DNA of 64,000 nucleotides from Datisca glomerata (Eukaryota; Streptophyta; Magnoliopsida; Cucurbitales; Datiscaceae). Below the pieces are notes generated by a model. It worked only from the letters and a program-made list of their open reading frames with translations. It searched no databases and was not told the origin of the DNA. Below are positions 34,315 to 47,100 of the stretch, piece by piece. The DNA lies in the NCBI GenBank assembly GCA_003255025.1, contig QANY01011973.1, positions 940,756 to 1,004,755 of the forward strand, given 5' to 3'. The translations under genes were made by a program, and so were the position numbers. Within the stretch, counting starts at the first letter, position 1, and every line of letters starts with the position of its first letter.

Positions 34315-36303
34315 GAAACTACTGTAATGGTCCAATTTTGCTGAATTTTAGTGTTGGCTTGAATGGATATGACTCTTGAATTTTTGTTCTTCGTTTGTTA
34401 TATGATTCTTATAAACTTCTTAATTTTTGCAGTTGATTTTGATTTAGGTTGGTTTTCCTTGCCGCATTTTTTCGGTATATATTCTGTTTCTGAATTGTCA
34501 CTCGCTTTGATTTATCTGGATGTTTATTTCTGTAATAATTGGCTATAAGTATTGATTTTTTATATCAATTTTATATTTGTATTCTGATGTTATGTGTTCA
34601 TTTTCTTCTCAAAGTCATTAACTTTAAGTCGTGATTTCTTATATGAATTTTGATTTATTGATGATTGTTTTAAACTATAATCTGTTTTCACTATAGTTAT
34701 CATGTGTTGTGATTTCTACCTACACTAATAGCTCTACCTTTTTTCCATTGATTTATAGCTCAAAATTTTTACGATTGACGCCCTGTCATTTATTTTGGTG
34801 TTGTAATTGGCTTATGGCTAGTGCACCTTGTTTGGGGTATCTACTGCATTATAAGTTTTCCCCTCTTATCTTTCAAATTGTTCACAGTTGAATTGATACT
34901 AAATAGTTAAGGCGCGTTTTAAAGACTACCTCCAATGCATTTTGATTTTCTTTTTCCAACTTGGAAGCAGAACAAAAAAGTTTGGCCCGTTCAAGAAATG
35001 CCTTCAGATTTGAAACTACTATATAATGATATAATTTTTCCAGATTTCAATGTTGGATTGAGTGGATTTAACTCTTGATTTTTTGTTCTTCGTTCGTTAT
35101 ATAATTCTTATAAACTTCTTAATTTTTGAAGTGAATTTTGATTTAGGTTGGTTTTCCTTGCTGCAAATTTTTTGTAATGTATTATGTTTCTAAATTGTCA
35201 TTCGCTTTGATTTATCTAGTTTATTTCTGTAATAGTTGCTATAAGTACTGATTTTTTATATCAATTTTTATATTTGTATTCTGGTGTTCTGTGTTCATTT
35301 TTTTTCTCAAAGTCATTAAATTTAAGATGTATCAATCACCTCTGTCTCAATTGTTTCATCGTGATTTCTTATATGAATTAGCTTTGTTGATGATTGTTTT
35401 AAACTATAATATGTTTTTGCTATAGTTATCATGTGTTGTGATTTCTATCTACATTGATGGCTCTACCTTTTTTGCATTGATTTATAGATCAAAATTTTGC
35501 GATTGACGTCCTGTCATTTATTTTGGTACTGTCATTGGATTATGGCAAGTGCACCTTGTTTGGGGGTATTTACTACATTAAAAGTTTTTCCCCTCTTATC
35601 TTTCAGATTGTTCACGGTTGAATTGATACTAAATAGTTAAGGCGCATTTTTAAATACTACCTGCAATGCGCTTTGATTTTCCTTTTCCATCTTGAAAGTA
35701 GAACAAAAAAGTTTGGCCTATTCAAGAAATGCCTTCAGATTTGAAACTACTGTAATGGTCTAATTTTTTTGGATTTCAGCGTTGGATTGAGTGGATTTAA
35801 CTCTTGAATTTTTGTTCTTCATTTGTTATATAATTCTTATAAACTTCTTAATTTTTAAAGTGTATTTTGATTTAGGTTGGTTTTCCTTGCTGCAATTTTT
35901 TTTGTTATGTATTCTGTTTCTGAATGATCATTCACTTTAATATATCTAAATGTTTATTTCTGTTATAATTGGCTATAAATATTGATTTTTTAGGTTTGTA
36001 TTCTGATGTTGTGTGTTCATTTTCTTCTCAAAGTCATTTACTTTGCATTGATTTATAGATCAATATTTTGTGATTGACGTGCTGTTATTTATTTTGGTGT
36101 CGTCATTGGCTTGTAACCAGTGCATCTTGTTTGAGGTATTTACTGTATTATAAGGTTTTTTGTTCTTATCTTTCAGATTGTTCATGGTTGAATTGATGCT
36201 AAATAGTTAAGGAGCGTTTTCAAAGACTACTTGCAATGTGTTTTGATTTTCTTTTCCCAACTTGGAAGCAGACAAAAAAGTTTGGCCCATTCATGAAATG
36301 CCT
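34315..36303 (+). repeat. Three tandem copies of a ~0.7-kb intron-exon unit
   Basis: Units start at gaaactact: 34,315-35,011, 35,012-35,742 and 35,743 to about 36,303 (shortened by internal deletion). Each contains gtggatttaactcttga-like text, ttataaacttcttaattttt, gatttaggttggttttcctt, and near its end a piece of exon reading AAAAAAGTTTGGCC...AAATGCCTTC. Units 1 and 2 break off just after that exon piece; only unit 3 continues into the rest of the exon. The tandem duplication therefore has its breakpoint inside a captured exon. Confidence 0.88.
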
Positions 36304-36470
36304 TCTGATTTTGATTGTTTCAATACCAATAGCACTATGGACTGTGATTGGAGTACCTGGCAGAGCAATTATAGGCATTGTTTATGGCTTTGTTTGGCCT
36401 ATCATGGAAACATTTAGGGCATAAGCAGAAAAGGTGTTCCAATTCATATGAAGTTGATTTGGTACTTCAC
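36236..36470 (+). pseudogene. Captured exon of an At3g27390-like membrane protein gene
   Basis: The translation KKFGPFMKCLLILIVSIPIA, then LWTVIGVPGRAIIGIVYGF and VWPIMETFRA, resembles the conserved N-terminal membrane region of the plant At3g27390/At4g37030 family of uncharacterised membrane proteins. A stop follows, but one base shift further on the text reads KGVPIHMKLIWYFTV, the expected continuation, so the copy has a frameshift or indel near 36,425. Upstream sequence looks like intron and is tandemly duplicated. The family call rests on remembered similarity and should be searched. Confidence 0.6.
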
Positions 36471-37577
36471 GGTGATGTTTCTATCTTTAGTTTTATTTTG
36501 GTTGTAGCTATTTCTTTAGTATGGTACATATTCATTAGGAATAAGTGTAATGCACTAGGATACGAATCTTGAGGTTACTTTGTTTACATATATCCTTTAG
36601 CTTATCCTAAAAATTTCAGATTCTGGTGATTTTCTCATCTTCTTTTGTTATCGTTTGACTTATTGTATTCATATTTTAGAGTTTTACATTTTTGATAACG
36701 AACATGTGCATTTTCATTGTTTAACATGTATTCTTATTCTTTTTGTATTTAGTTATTGGGAAAAAAATCTTTTTGCATTTACTGACTATAGCTATAATCT
36801 TGAATTTAGGTACCCACACAAGTAAGTTTTTATGATTTTGTGACTAATGATAGTTACTGGAATTCGAGAGCTTACAATGACCAAATGCCTGAGAAAAAGT
36901 ACAACGGCCATTTTAGTGGTCCATTCCTTTAATGGAACAGGAATTTCGAACTCGATGTGTATTAATTTTCAATTTTTGGTTCTTCGTCTTCGTCCATGTT
37001 TTGTTGTGAATCAATCTTGATTTTATTTTTGACTATGTTATTAACTTAATTCTGTATTATGATTTCTGGCATTTTAGGAAAACTGATTGTGAGTTTTAGT
37101 CTAAATTTGAAGATACGTAGATGCGGCATTAACCTCAGAGCTCTAATAGTCAGATATAAATAGAGATATAAGACGAATAATACGAAGGCGGTCCGAAGTT
37201 GAAGGAAGAACAATAGGAAAATAGGATAAGACAAAAAGTTATTTTTAAACTTTTTTAATATTTATGATATGTTTTATAAGAATATAGTTGATTATAGTTT
37301 GTATATATTTCGGTTAGTTTTTTTATCTATATGTAGATAAATAACACCATAATATAACAGAAATGATGAAACATGCATGTTTCTATAAATATTTTAGCTT
37401 TATTTTATGTGTTACTATTATGAAGTAATTATTTTTTTACGTAGTCTGTATAGAACTATGAGTAGTCATGATTTCAATAATTCATCTATCATTATTATGT
37501 ACGTCTCCTTAATAATATATGAGAAAATAAAAATTTCAAATTGTCCATATGATGATGTTATAATGACCAGCCACCAC

Positions 37578-37607
37578 GCACGTGCAAAGCACGTGCCACC
37601 ACCTAGT
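37578..37607 (+). other. Helitron 3' terminus: hairpin and CTAG|T
   Basis: GCACGTGC (37,578-37,585), loop AAA, GCACGTGC (37,589-37,596), then six bases and CTAG with a following T. An 8-bp perfect stem close to CTRR is diagnostic of Helitron ends; the arm is itself a palindrome containing a G-box core (CACGTG). Confidence 0.85.
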
Positions 37608-37726
37608 ATTCTAATAAACGATAGTTTTTATAGCCATGTGGGGGAAAACACTGGCCTTGTTGGTCAAGGGTCTTTCTCAGGTAAGCCTTATCAGAAAGCC
37701 CACAGTCCTCTAGCACGATTTGATCA

Positions 37727-38508
37727 GCCTGAGCTTAACGGGTTTCCCGGCCTGAGCCCGACTAGCCAGATTTTCTGGCCCGACCCTAAAATACTAGGGT
37801 CGGGTTTAGACTAATATTTAGTTTCTAGTGCCGGCCCGCGGGCCGGGCTAAATTGGCCCGATCGGGTTGGTCCACTACACCAAATTATCAGATCGAGTTT
37901 CATGTCCATTTGGTGACAAATTGTGCCCTAATTAGTATTTTCCTTCTTTTATTCTTCACTTATCTCTTTAATATATACCCTATTTTCACAACCTTTTCAT
38001 CAAATTTATACATTCAGTCCTCTAACTTTCAAGTTCCCAAATTTTTATTTTATTACTAGAAACTAAACTCTAAATATACAGGTTCTCAAACCCCGAAATT
38101 ATAAATGCCTAATTTTTTTTATATTTGCAAGCTATTAGTTTTCAAAACCTCTACTCGAGCACTCCAAACTTTTAAGGTTTGAGGTATCATATTAGATTAC
38201 GTATTTAGATAATTTATAATTTTGATAGTTATTTTTTAACAATGTTCTTTTACTTAATAGTTTCTAAGATATAACATTTTATTATTAAATAATTATAATG
38301 ACATCTAACAATATTACTATTTTTTAATATTAATGGGGAAAATGATGTTTTGATGAAGACAATTTTAAATAAAATACTATTTTGAAAGCTCCACATGTAG
38401 GCCCGACCTAGCCCGATAACCCATCATAATCCTGAGCCTATGGATAGGGCTTGAACCTTCATACTTCAGATCAGCCCATCCCATTGGCTGGTCAACTACC
38501 TCCTGGAC
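37727..38508 (+). repeat. Left arm of a large inverted repeat (GGCCCG-rich element)
   Basis: This arm is inverted relative to 59,352-60,150. Both contain taaaatactagggtc, a GC-rich block of GGCCCG/CGGGCC words, catgtccattt, tcatcaaatttata, tattttattacta and atttgcaagcta in the same order when one arm is reverse-complemented. The similarity runs right up to the LTRs of element A. The arms are therefore most simply the long terminal repeats of one foldback/hAT-like element, split near its centre by element A. Outer limits are approximate. Confidence 0.7.
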
Positions 38509-39672
38509 TGTTGGATCGGGTTTTAAAAATTGAAAAAAATTAATGAACCATGAACGGTTCGGGAAGTGTATCTTGATCCAAAACCCGTTTTTGGCTAACT
38601 GATGTTGTTTTCATTCATGTTCTTATCAGTTACTTTTGAGACCGAATAGACCCACATGAATAAATCTATGAGATTCAAATATCTAGTTAATTTATTTCCA
38701 TAAATTTGTGACTTATTTAATCGTGACATTGTACAACTCCACTATAGGTTTGATGCCGAATCAACTCTCTATTCATGCGCGCTACATTTTGTGTTGATGG
38801 AAATAAACATATTTATTTTATGGTTCACATAATATTTTCACATGTTATCCTTCGTACATATCAGTAACAAGAGAAAGACATAAAATTACCATTTTACCCC
38901 ACTAGTTATTATTTTCTTAACTCATTTATTGACTGTGAATAAGAAAGACATATCACTGAAATGTCTCGTACAGTTCACAATGTCTTATTCAATGACTCAT
39001 GTCATCGAGTACCAGGGCCGGTTAATTTATTCACACACCCGTCAATAAAGTATAAGTAATATTGTTGCTATTGCAATCTAACCACGAATTCAATATCTGT
39101 GAATTACGCAACTCCAACATAGTTGAATCACGATCTCAACAATCGAGATATTGTCTGGCAATTCAAACTCACTCTTTTGGTATATCAAAGATCGTAACTA
39201 ATTAGATCAAGTTTCGTATTCACCTCAGGATAGAGTAATTACAAAAATATCCTTAAGATGTAACAATTAGATTTGAGGTTAGATAAATGACTTTACTATA
39301 AACTAGTTTGTTACTGGTCTATTCAACATGTTCTATAACGTGTCTAGGTCAACTATTAGAATCTCCACTCCCAGGTTCCAAGACCGACATCCATTGGTTC
39401 AACCTAATGGTTGTAATCAGACTCGATCACCCAGTCAATCTTAAGACTGCGAATAACATTCTGAACTATTTTCAAAAGAGTTTGTCTGGAAGACCTCTCT
39501 GTCTTTACTCTTCTTACGTTGATAATAGTTCCAGGACTTGAGTAAATTACAAACAAACTTTAATTAAAAGAAAATTTTCATTTATTCATTAAATTCAGTA
39601 AGACAAAAATTTCAGAGAAATAACTAAATAATCATAGTTATTACACCATACTTTATGGACATAATTACAACA
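38509..39672 (-). repeat. 3' LTR of element A, with internal deletion
   Basis: This LTR is 1,164 bases and lacks the 733 bases found at 57,504-58,236 of the partner. Both deletion ends carry GGTTC in the intact copy, so microhomology-mediated loss is likely. 1,897 minus 733 gives exactly 1,164, which supports the alignment and both sets of LTR limits. Confidence 0.9.
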
Positions 39673-39934
39673 ATCTCCCACTTGGACTAAAGTAGGCGTG
39701 TACAAATATCGTATCCACATGCCCTCCAAATGACCAACAAAGACTTTACTGTTTAAAGTCTTTGTAAATGTATCTGCCAGATTGTTGACCGTCGATATGT
39801 GTGTTACTACAACTTCTCCATGCTGAACAGTCTCTCTGATGAGGTGATACATACGTTCTACGTGTTTTGATCTTTTGTGGCTCCTCGTTTCCTTTGAGTT
39901 TGCTATAGCCCCACTATTATCGCAATAATGTGTC
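39673..39934 (-). pseudogene. Element A RNase H C-terminal part, cut off by element B
   Basis: The minus-strand translation reads HYCDNSGAIANSKETRSHK..., then MYHLIRETVQHGEVVVTHIS and VNNLADTFTK, the conserved end of copia RNase H. The frame is open up to the GTGTC at 39,930-39,934, where element B begins. The other half of this domain continues at 52,124, so removing B and one GTGTC copy rejoins the reading frame. Confidence 0.88.
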
Positions 39935-42900
39935 TGTTGGAATCCGCAGTGATGCGTGCAGGAAGGCGTGGTGGTGTTTAAAAAGAAGTTAAAATGATAA
40001 ACGATCGCATCGTCGCAGATCCTAAAGATAAAAACTTATTAATTGAAAAACAATTTTTCAGATACGATCCATTATATATCTATACGTTAAATCTAAGATA
40101 TACAAATATATGAATTATACCTCTTCGAATCTATTACGCGTCATTGTAAACAATAAACTTGTAATCTCACGAACAACAGACTGCGAGATCCACACAAGGT
40201 TCTTTCAAACCAATCCCCAAACATACTAGGACGTCTATGAGCATGTATAATAAATCAAAGACACTTTTCTGTCTCCAGATGTACTCAACACATTAGAATC
40301 TCTAAACTCTGATAGAATTAGGAAAACTCACAGAACTTTTTTATTAACCTTTAATCACATAATTACACACTGATTGCAGTTGTAGCACTGAGGCCAATAG
40401 AATAATATCAAAATATTTTTTAGATAATGACATATCATATTGTTAAGGAATAAAATAATAAATTACATATAAATGTGCAATTGAAGTGGGATCTACTGTA
40501 ATTGTACAACATTGTAGTGTCACACGACACTACAGTGGGCCATGTCCCACTGTAGTTTAATGTGGCACCACACTTGTCCATGTCAATCTCTGATTCACAA
40601 TCAGTGATTGACATGTGGCAGTCCAACAATGTCACGTGGCAATTTTTATAAATTTGTTATTTATTTTAATTACATATATATCTAAATATCAGTTAATTCA
40701 AAATTAATTTATATAATCTCCCAATCAATTATATTATCTGTTAATTAATAAATTAGATAAAAAAAAGATCAAATCATTATCTTAGAATGATTTAATAGTA
40801 TTTAATTTTATAAATCAAATATTTTGTCTTACTTATCGATCAACACAAAATTATTCGATAAAATTATTTAAATGTAATTTCCGAAATTTACACTAAATAA
40901 TTGAATTAATTAATTACATATAATTATCTCATAATCATATATTTACCCTCGAAATTTAATTTCTATTGCAAGTTAGTCCTTCTCTCATGTCCTGAAATAT
41001 TCACACCCTAGACTATGTAGCACAAACGTGACTTGGGGACCATAGACTCATAATTCTAGGCTCTAATAAACCATATTATTAATTAAAATTTTTAATTAAA
41101 TAATTTTATTTATTAATTTCATTATTACTCCACTATAAATATAGAATTACACTCTTAGAGATTACATAATGTATTTAAAAAGATTTCTCGTGTAGTCCAT
41201 TGATATACTCATTTTATGTAGTTCTTGTTGGGGGTAATGCCCTCAAAGCATGTGTATTGATATTTTTATATGAGATTTAATGGAAATACTTTTTTCTTAT
41301 AATTATTTTTTTAAATTTTTGTTCAAGAATTTATATAAATATCTGAAAATTTTAAATTCATTAATGAGACTATGATCTTATATTAGTACGAGAGGATTAA
41401 GATCATATATAATGAATAAAATTGTCAGTAACATAATAAAGTATGAAATTTTTAATTAATGGTTGCTAGTACGGTTCACTAAGCATTATGAATGCATGTG
41501 ATCTAGATCCGGATCATTGATGTGGATATATATCTTAGTAAATATATTTTATATAATAAGATTATATATGACAGGATCGATGTGAATTAATATCTTTACT
41601 AACTTATTTATTATCATAAAGATTGAATACACATATATCTGATGATCATATATAGATTAATCTGAATCTTGATAGTCAAGAACTCCTATACATGTCTACT
41701 GGATCTTTTGATTCACTCGCTAAGATTTGTTTGTAAAACAGGCTAGTATATTTTATTTTAGAGATTTAGTGATTTGGATGGTTGGGAACATGATCTTACA
41801 AGATTTGAAATCTAAGTTTTCCTAACAGATCGTATATTGGTCCCTTAAGTGTTGATTCTAGAATCGAATGGTTATTGAGCTTAAATTTATCTTACGATTA
41901 TAAATTAGCCATTCACTAGTAAATTAATGGTACTTAAGGATCAAGAGGTAATTAGAAGGTAAAACAATAATTTTGACCGGCTCCAATTTACGAACCAATA
42001 ATTAGAGGACAGAACTACGTGAAATGATTATATCAATAGACTGCATGAGAATACTCTATAAATACATTATATAATTTTTAAGAGTGTAATTTCATATTTA
42101 TAGTGGAGTAATAATGGAATATATAAATAAGATTATTTAATTAATAATCTTATTTATTGGAGCTTAGCATTATAGGTCCATGGTCCCCACAAGTCACCTT
42201 TGTATAACACACTCTAGGGTGTGAATAATTCAGGACATGAGAGAAAAACTGACTTGCAAAAAGAATTTTTATTCTGGGGCAAGTACAAAATTATGAGATA
42301 CTTATGTATGATTAATTAATTAAATTATTTATATTAATTTTTAGAAATTATATATAAATAAATATATCGATTAATTTCTTAATTACCGATAAGTGAGACG
42401 GAATATCTAATTTGTGAAATTAGATAATGTTAAATTATTATTAGATTATAATTCAAAATTTGGATAAACTAAATCTATTATTTCTGGACTAACAGATAAG
42501 CTAGTTGATAGGGATAATCAAATAAGTTAATTTTGAATTAACTGATATGTAAATATTTATCTGATTAAAATGAATATTTAATTCACAGTAATTGTCACGT
42601 GTCAATTACTGATTGGAAATCAAATATTGACATGAACTATTGTACTGCCACGTGACACTACAGTAGTAGGCGTGCAATACTGTAGTGCCGTGAATCACAA
42701 TGTCGTGAGGCATTGTGATACCTCATGACACACTGCAGTGTCGTGTGGCATTGCAGTTGTGCACAGTTGCAATGAATCCCACTATAATGACAATTTTATG
42801 ATTAATTATTATTTTATGTATATCCCTAAAAATATGATTTGTCATTATCTAGAAAAATATATAGATATTATTCTAATGGTCTCATGGCTGGTAGAGAGTT

Positions 42901-44147
42901 GAGAACACAGTTGCTATCAAGGTGAACTTTCTCTGTGATTAAAAGTTAATAAAAAAACTCTGAAAGAATATTCATCGTATTCTCTCATAAGATTGTCCCA
43001 TTAAATTAATCATTCTCAGTAAATCTCTAGATCTCATGTGTTGAGTATATTTAAAGACATAAAAGTGTCTTTAAATTATTTTACGTGCTCACACACATCC
43101 TAGTGCGTTTAGAGATTGGCTTGAAAGATCTTGGTGTGGATCTCAAAGTCTATTGTTCGTGGGAATGCACAAACATTGGTTTGCGAGGACGCTTAACATC
43201 GACTACAAAAGGTATATGATTTCTATCCATATATGTCTTAGATTTAATATATAAATATATAATGGATTCTAACTGAAAAGAATTTTTAAATAAAAATTTT
43301 TATCTTAGAGACCGCCGTCGCGTATATTTTCTTTTATGAAAAAGATTTATTTTTTATAAATTTTTAAAATCCCCATGCTTCCACTGCGCGAGTACCGCGT
43401 TCCAACAGTTTTGTCATCCAATTATTGGTTCGTAAATTAAAACTAATCAAAATTACCATTTTACCCTTCTAATTAGCTTTTGATCCTTAAGTACCATTAA
43501 TTCACTACTAAATGAGTAATTTATAATCGTATTATAAATTAAGCTCAATAATCATTTAGTTTCAAAATTAACACTAAAAGAGAACTAATATATGATCCGT
43601 TAGGAAATGTTGGATTTTAAATCTTGTAAGATCATGTTCCCAGCCATCCATATTACTGAATCTTCAAAATAAGCCACTAGCCTGTTTTATAAACAAACCT
43701 CAAAGAGTGAATCAAAAGATCTAGTAGGCATGCACAAGAGTTCATAACTACTCATGATTCAAAGTAGATCTACATATGATCATCATATTGATGTGTCTTA
43801 AATCTTTATGATAAACGGCAAGTTAATAAAGATATTAATCCACGTCGGTCCTATCATATATAATCTTATTATATAAAATAGTTTCACTAAGATATCTATC
43901 CACATCAATGATCCAGATCTAGATCACATGCATTCATAATGCTTAGTGAAACGTACTAGCAACCATTCATTAAAGATTCTATACTTTAATATGTTGCTGA
44001 CAATTTTATTCATTATCTATGACTTTAATCATCTCATACTTATACAAGATCATAGTCTCATTAATGAATATAAAATTTTCAGATAATTACATTAAATTTC
44101 ATATTAAAATGTCAAATATACATGCTTTGAGGGTATTACGCCCAACA
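39935..44147 (-). repeat. 3' LTR of element B (contains a nested solo LTR)
   Basis: The LTR runs 39,935-41,225 and resumes at 43,413-44,147, interrupted by a reversed solo LTR at 41,226-43,407 and its target duplication. Its parts align in order with the 5' LTR at 49,404-52,123: the start TGTTGGAATCCGC, aacgatcgcatc, a tail with 'taagtaccattaattcacta', and an end in CGCCCAACA. Confidence 0.92.
41226..43407 (+). mobile_element. Solo LTR of the element B family, inverted
   Basis: A complete 2,182-base LTR starts TGTTGGGGGTAATGCCC and ends CGCGTTCCAACA on the plus strand, opposite in orientation to B's own LTRs. It is flanked by GTTCT (41,221-41,225) and GTTTT (43,408-43,412), a 5-bp duplication with one mismatch. 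There is no internal region, so a full element inserted and was then reduced by LTR-LTR recombination. Being in B's 3' LTR it must be younger than B. Confidence 0.9.
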
Positions 44148-47100
44148 ATCTCTCACTTACCCTGAAGCAAATGTGACATCTCTCATAACCTCATGTTTCA
44201 CACATGATCCTCAAATGATTTCGCAAGAAGTGTCTTGGTAAAATGATCAGTCAGGTTCTGATCTGAGCTATCTTCATAACAGTCACATCCTCTCGTTGCA
44301 CGATTTCTCTTACAAGATGATATGTCATATCTATGTGCTTGCCCCTCTTGTGACTCCTCGATTCTTTGAAATTAGCTATCACCCCACTATTGTCACAGTT
44401 CATGATTAGTGGCTTGTCCATATCTAAAACTACTTCCAGATCAATATAGAACTTTCTGAGCCATATCGCCTCTTTCACAGCTTCAGAAGTCGCTATATAT
44501 TCGACTTCCATAGTGAAATCTGCAATACTGGATTGTTTAATACTTCTCCAGATTATTGCTCCTCCACCTAATCTCATCAAAGGTAAGATTCCAATATCTA
44601 GATTCTTGCTTTAATCCATAAATGGATTTTAACAACTTGCATACTTTCTGATCTGCTATTTTTCACGAAACCCTTCCAGTTTCATCATATAGATGCTTTT
44701 TTCAAGAGAGCCACTCAAAAAAGCTATCTTGACATCCATTTTCCATATCATAGTCTAAACTAGCGGCTATGGATAAAAAGATGAGAATGAATTTCAGCAT
44801 GGTTACGGGAGATAATGTCTCTTCATATCGAGTCCTTCCTTTTGTGTATAGCGTTTGGCTACCAGTTGTACATTAAAAGTTTCTACTTTACCATCTGCAC
44901 CTCTATTTTTCTCGAAAATTCATTTACATCCAATGGGTCTGCTATTTTTAGGTGGATTTACAAGTACCTAGACAGAATTAGAATCTATCGATTCTATTTT
45001 CTAGTTCATGGCATCTTGTCATTTCTCCCTTTTAGAATCATTCATTACCTCTTTAAAGGTTAACGGATCATTCTTATCCATGTCAGATACTAGGACATGT
45101 GTCTCTAGTTCATAGCGAATATGTTGTCTTATAACTCTCTCACTACGACGTTGCGCTGATGTTTCCTAAACATGAACATTGGTTTCTGTGGTTTATCGTT
45201 TATCGATTAATGATGAAGGTGGTCTGATCTCATCAAACTCTAATTCTTTGAGAACTACTTTACTTCGGGGTTTATAGTTTTTCATATAGTCGTGTTCAAG
45301 GAATGTGGCATTTGTCTATATAAACACCTTTTGATTCTTGTGACTATAAAAGTACCCACATCGAGTCTCTGGAGCATAACCAACAAATATACATACTTTA
45401 GACCTTGAGTCTAACTTTCCATTCTTTGGTCTAAGAACGTGAGCTGGACACCGCTATATACAGAAATGACATGTACTAGGTTTGGAGCCATTGCATAACT
45501 CTAAAGGTGTCTTGCTTACAGACTTAGAAGGTACTGCATTCAAAATGCAGGTTGCCGTTTGAAGTGTATATCCTCAGAATATGCGTGGTAATGATGAGTA
45601 GCTTAACATCGACCTAACCATATCCATTAGGGTTCAGTTTCTCCTTTCTGGAACATCATTTTGCTATGACGTTCCAGGTGCTGTGAGTTAAGATAGAATG
45701 TCTTCTAGTAGGTAATCCTTGAATTCTAAATCCAAGTATTCACCACCTCGATCTGATCGAAGTGTTTTCAGTGATTTATCAAATTGATTTTCAACTTCGG
45801 CTTTGAAGTCCTGACACTTTACAAACGTTTCAGATTTTCTATGCATTAGGTAAGTATAACCATATCTAGAGTAATCGTCAATAAAAGTGAAAATACTCAT
45901 ATCCATCTCTAACGTGTACATTGATCGGTCCATAGACATCACTATGTACTAGTCAAAGTGATTCTTTAGCTCTTTGGCCATTTCCTGTGAAAGGTCTCTT
46001 GGTCATTTTTCCCTTTAGACTATATTCATAAACAGGAAGAGTCTCAACTTTTAGTTCTTACAATGCACCATGATTTGTTAACCTGTTTAATCTATCTAGA
46101 TTAATATGTTCCAACCGAAGATGCCATATATACGTGTCATCATCATTATGAGAAACTCTTTGTCATTTGTTACTTTTAGGATTTACTACTTTAAAAAATT
46201 CAAAATTATTTAACGCATGTTCAGTCGGTTTAAGCATATACAGTACGTTCAAAACTTTTGCATGACAAATATTGAATCCATTTTGAGAGAAAACTGATTA
46301 TTAATAAAAGAAACTTTAAAAGATTGTTCATGTAGTAACGAAAGAGATATCAAATTTCTAAAAAATCTAGGAATAAAATAAACATTGTTCAAAACAAAAA
46401 AATTATTTTCAAAATTAAGATGGATCATTCCCAATGCTTTTGCTGACACGAGCGCACCACTGTCAACCCTCATTATCATCTTACCATCAGCAAGCTCTCT
46501 TGCCATATCAAGCATCTGCAAAGAATAACACACATGATTAGTGGCTCCTAAATCCAACATCCAGGATGCTGAATCATATTCCACTAAACAAGCTTCAAGT
46601 ATAAGTAAATCACAATTAGTTTTCTTTATCAGCTTAGAGAGATACTTGCTTTATTTTCTCTTCCAGTGACCAACTCCACAGTGGAAACACTTTCCCTTAG
46701 GTTTAATGTGGCCTTTGTTCTTCTTGGCCTTGGGTTACCTTTTGGCTTTCTTTCCTCTTTTGTTCTTACTCTTATCCTAACCATTGTTCTTCTTATTATT
46801 CTTAATAATATTGGAAGAAGGTTTTTGCTCAGCAACATTTGTCTCATCCTATTTGGTCATACTCTTATTGAGTGACTCAAGAGTCAGCAGTTCATTCAAC
46901 AATTGAGTCATGTTGAATTTTAACTGTTTCATAACATAGTTGGTGGTGAACGCAGAAAAAACAAGTGTAAGCGATTCAAGTATAATGTTGACTTGAGTTC
47001 GCTCATCAATGATAGCCTCATTTACTTTTGCCTCATGCATTATATCGATAATGTTCAAAACATGTTCACGCACAAAAGTACATTTCTTTATCTCGGTTGT

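Larger units (their letters stand above)
29005..37606 (+). mobile_element. Large non-autonomous Helitron with captured gene fragments
   Basis: The 5' end is TCTTACTCTTATAAAAGAG at 29,005, preceded by A. The 3' end is a strong hairpin, GCACGTGC-aaa-GCACGTGC (37,578-37,596), then CACCAC and CTAG (37,603-37,606), followed by T. A|TC...CTAG|T is the Helitron insertion pattern. The interior of about 8.6 kb contains no helicase or Rep coding, so it is non-autonomous. It holds pieces of a pyruvate dehydrogenase E1 beta gene (33,209-33,270) and an At3g27390-like gene (36,236-36,470), both with flanking intron sequence, plus several internal duplications. The pairing of these two ends is an inference, because another 5' end lies at 27,660. 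Confidence 0.7.

Noticed and set aside
37407..37814. 135-codon plus-strand frame spanning the Helitron end
   Set aside because: It crosses the Helitron terminus and enters the inverted-repeat arm, so it joins unrelated sequences by chance; no domain is seen.
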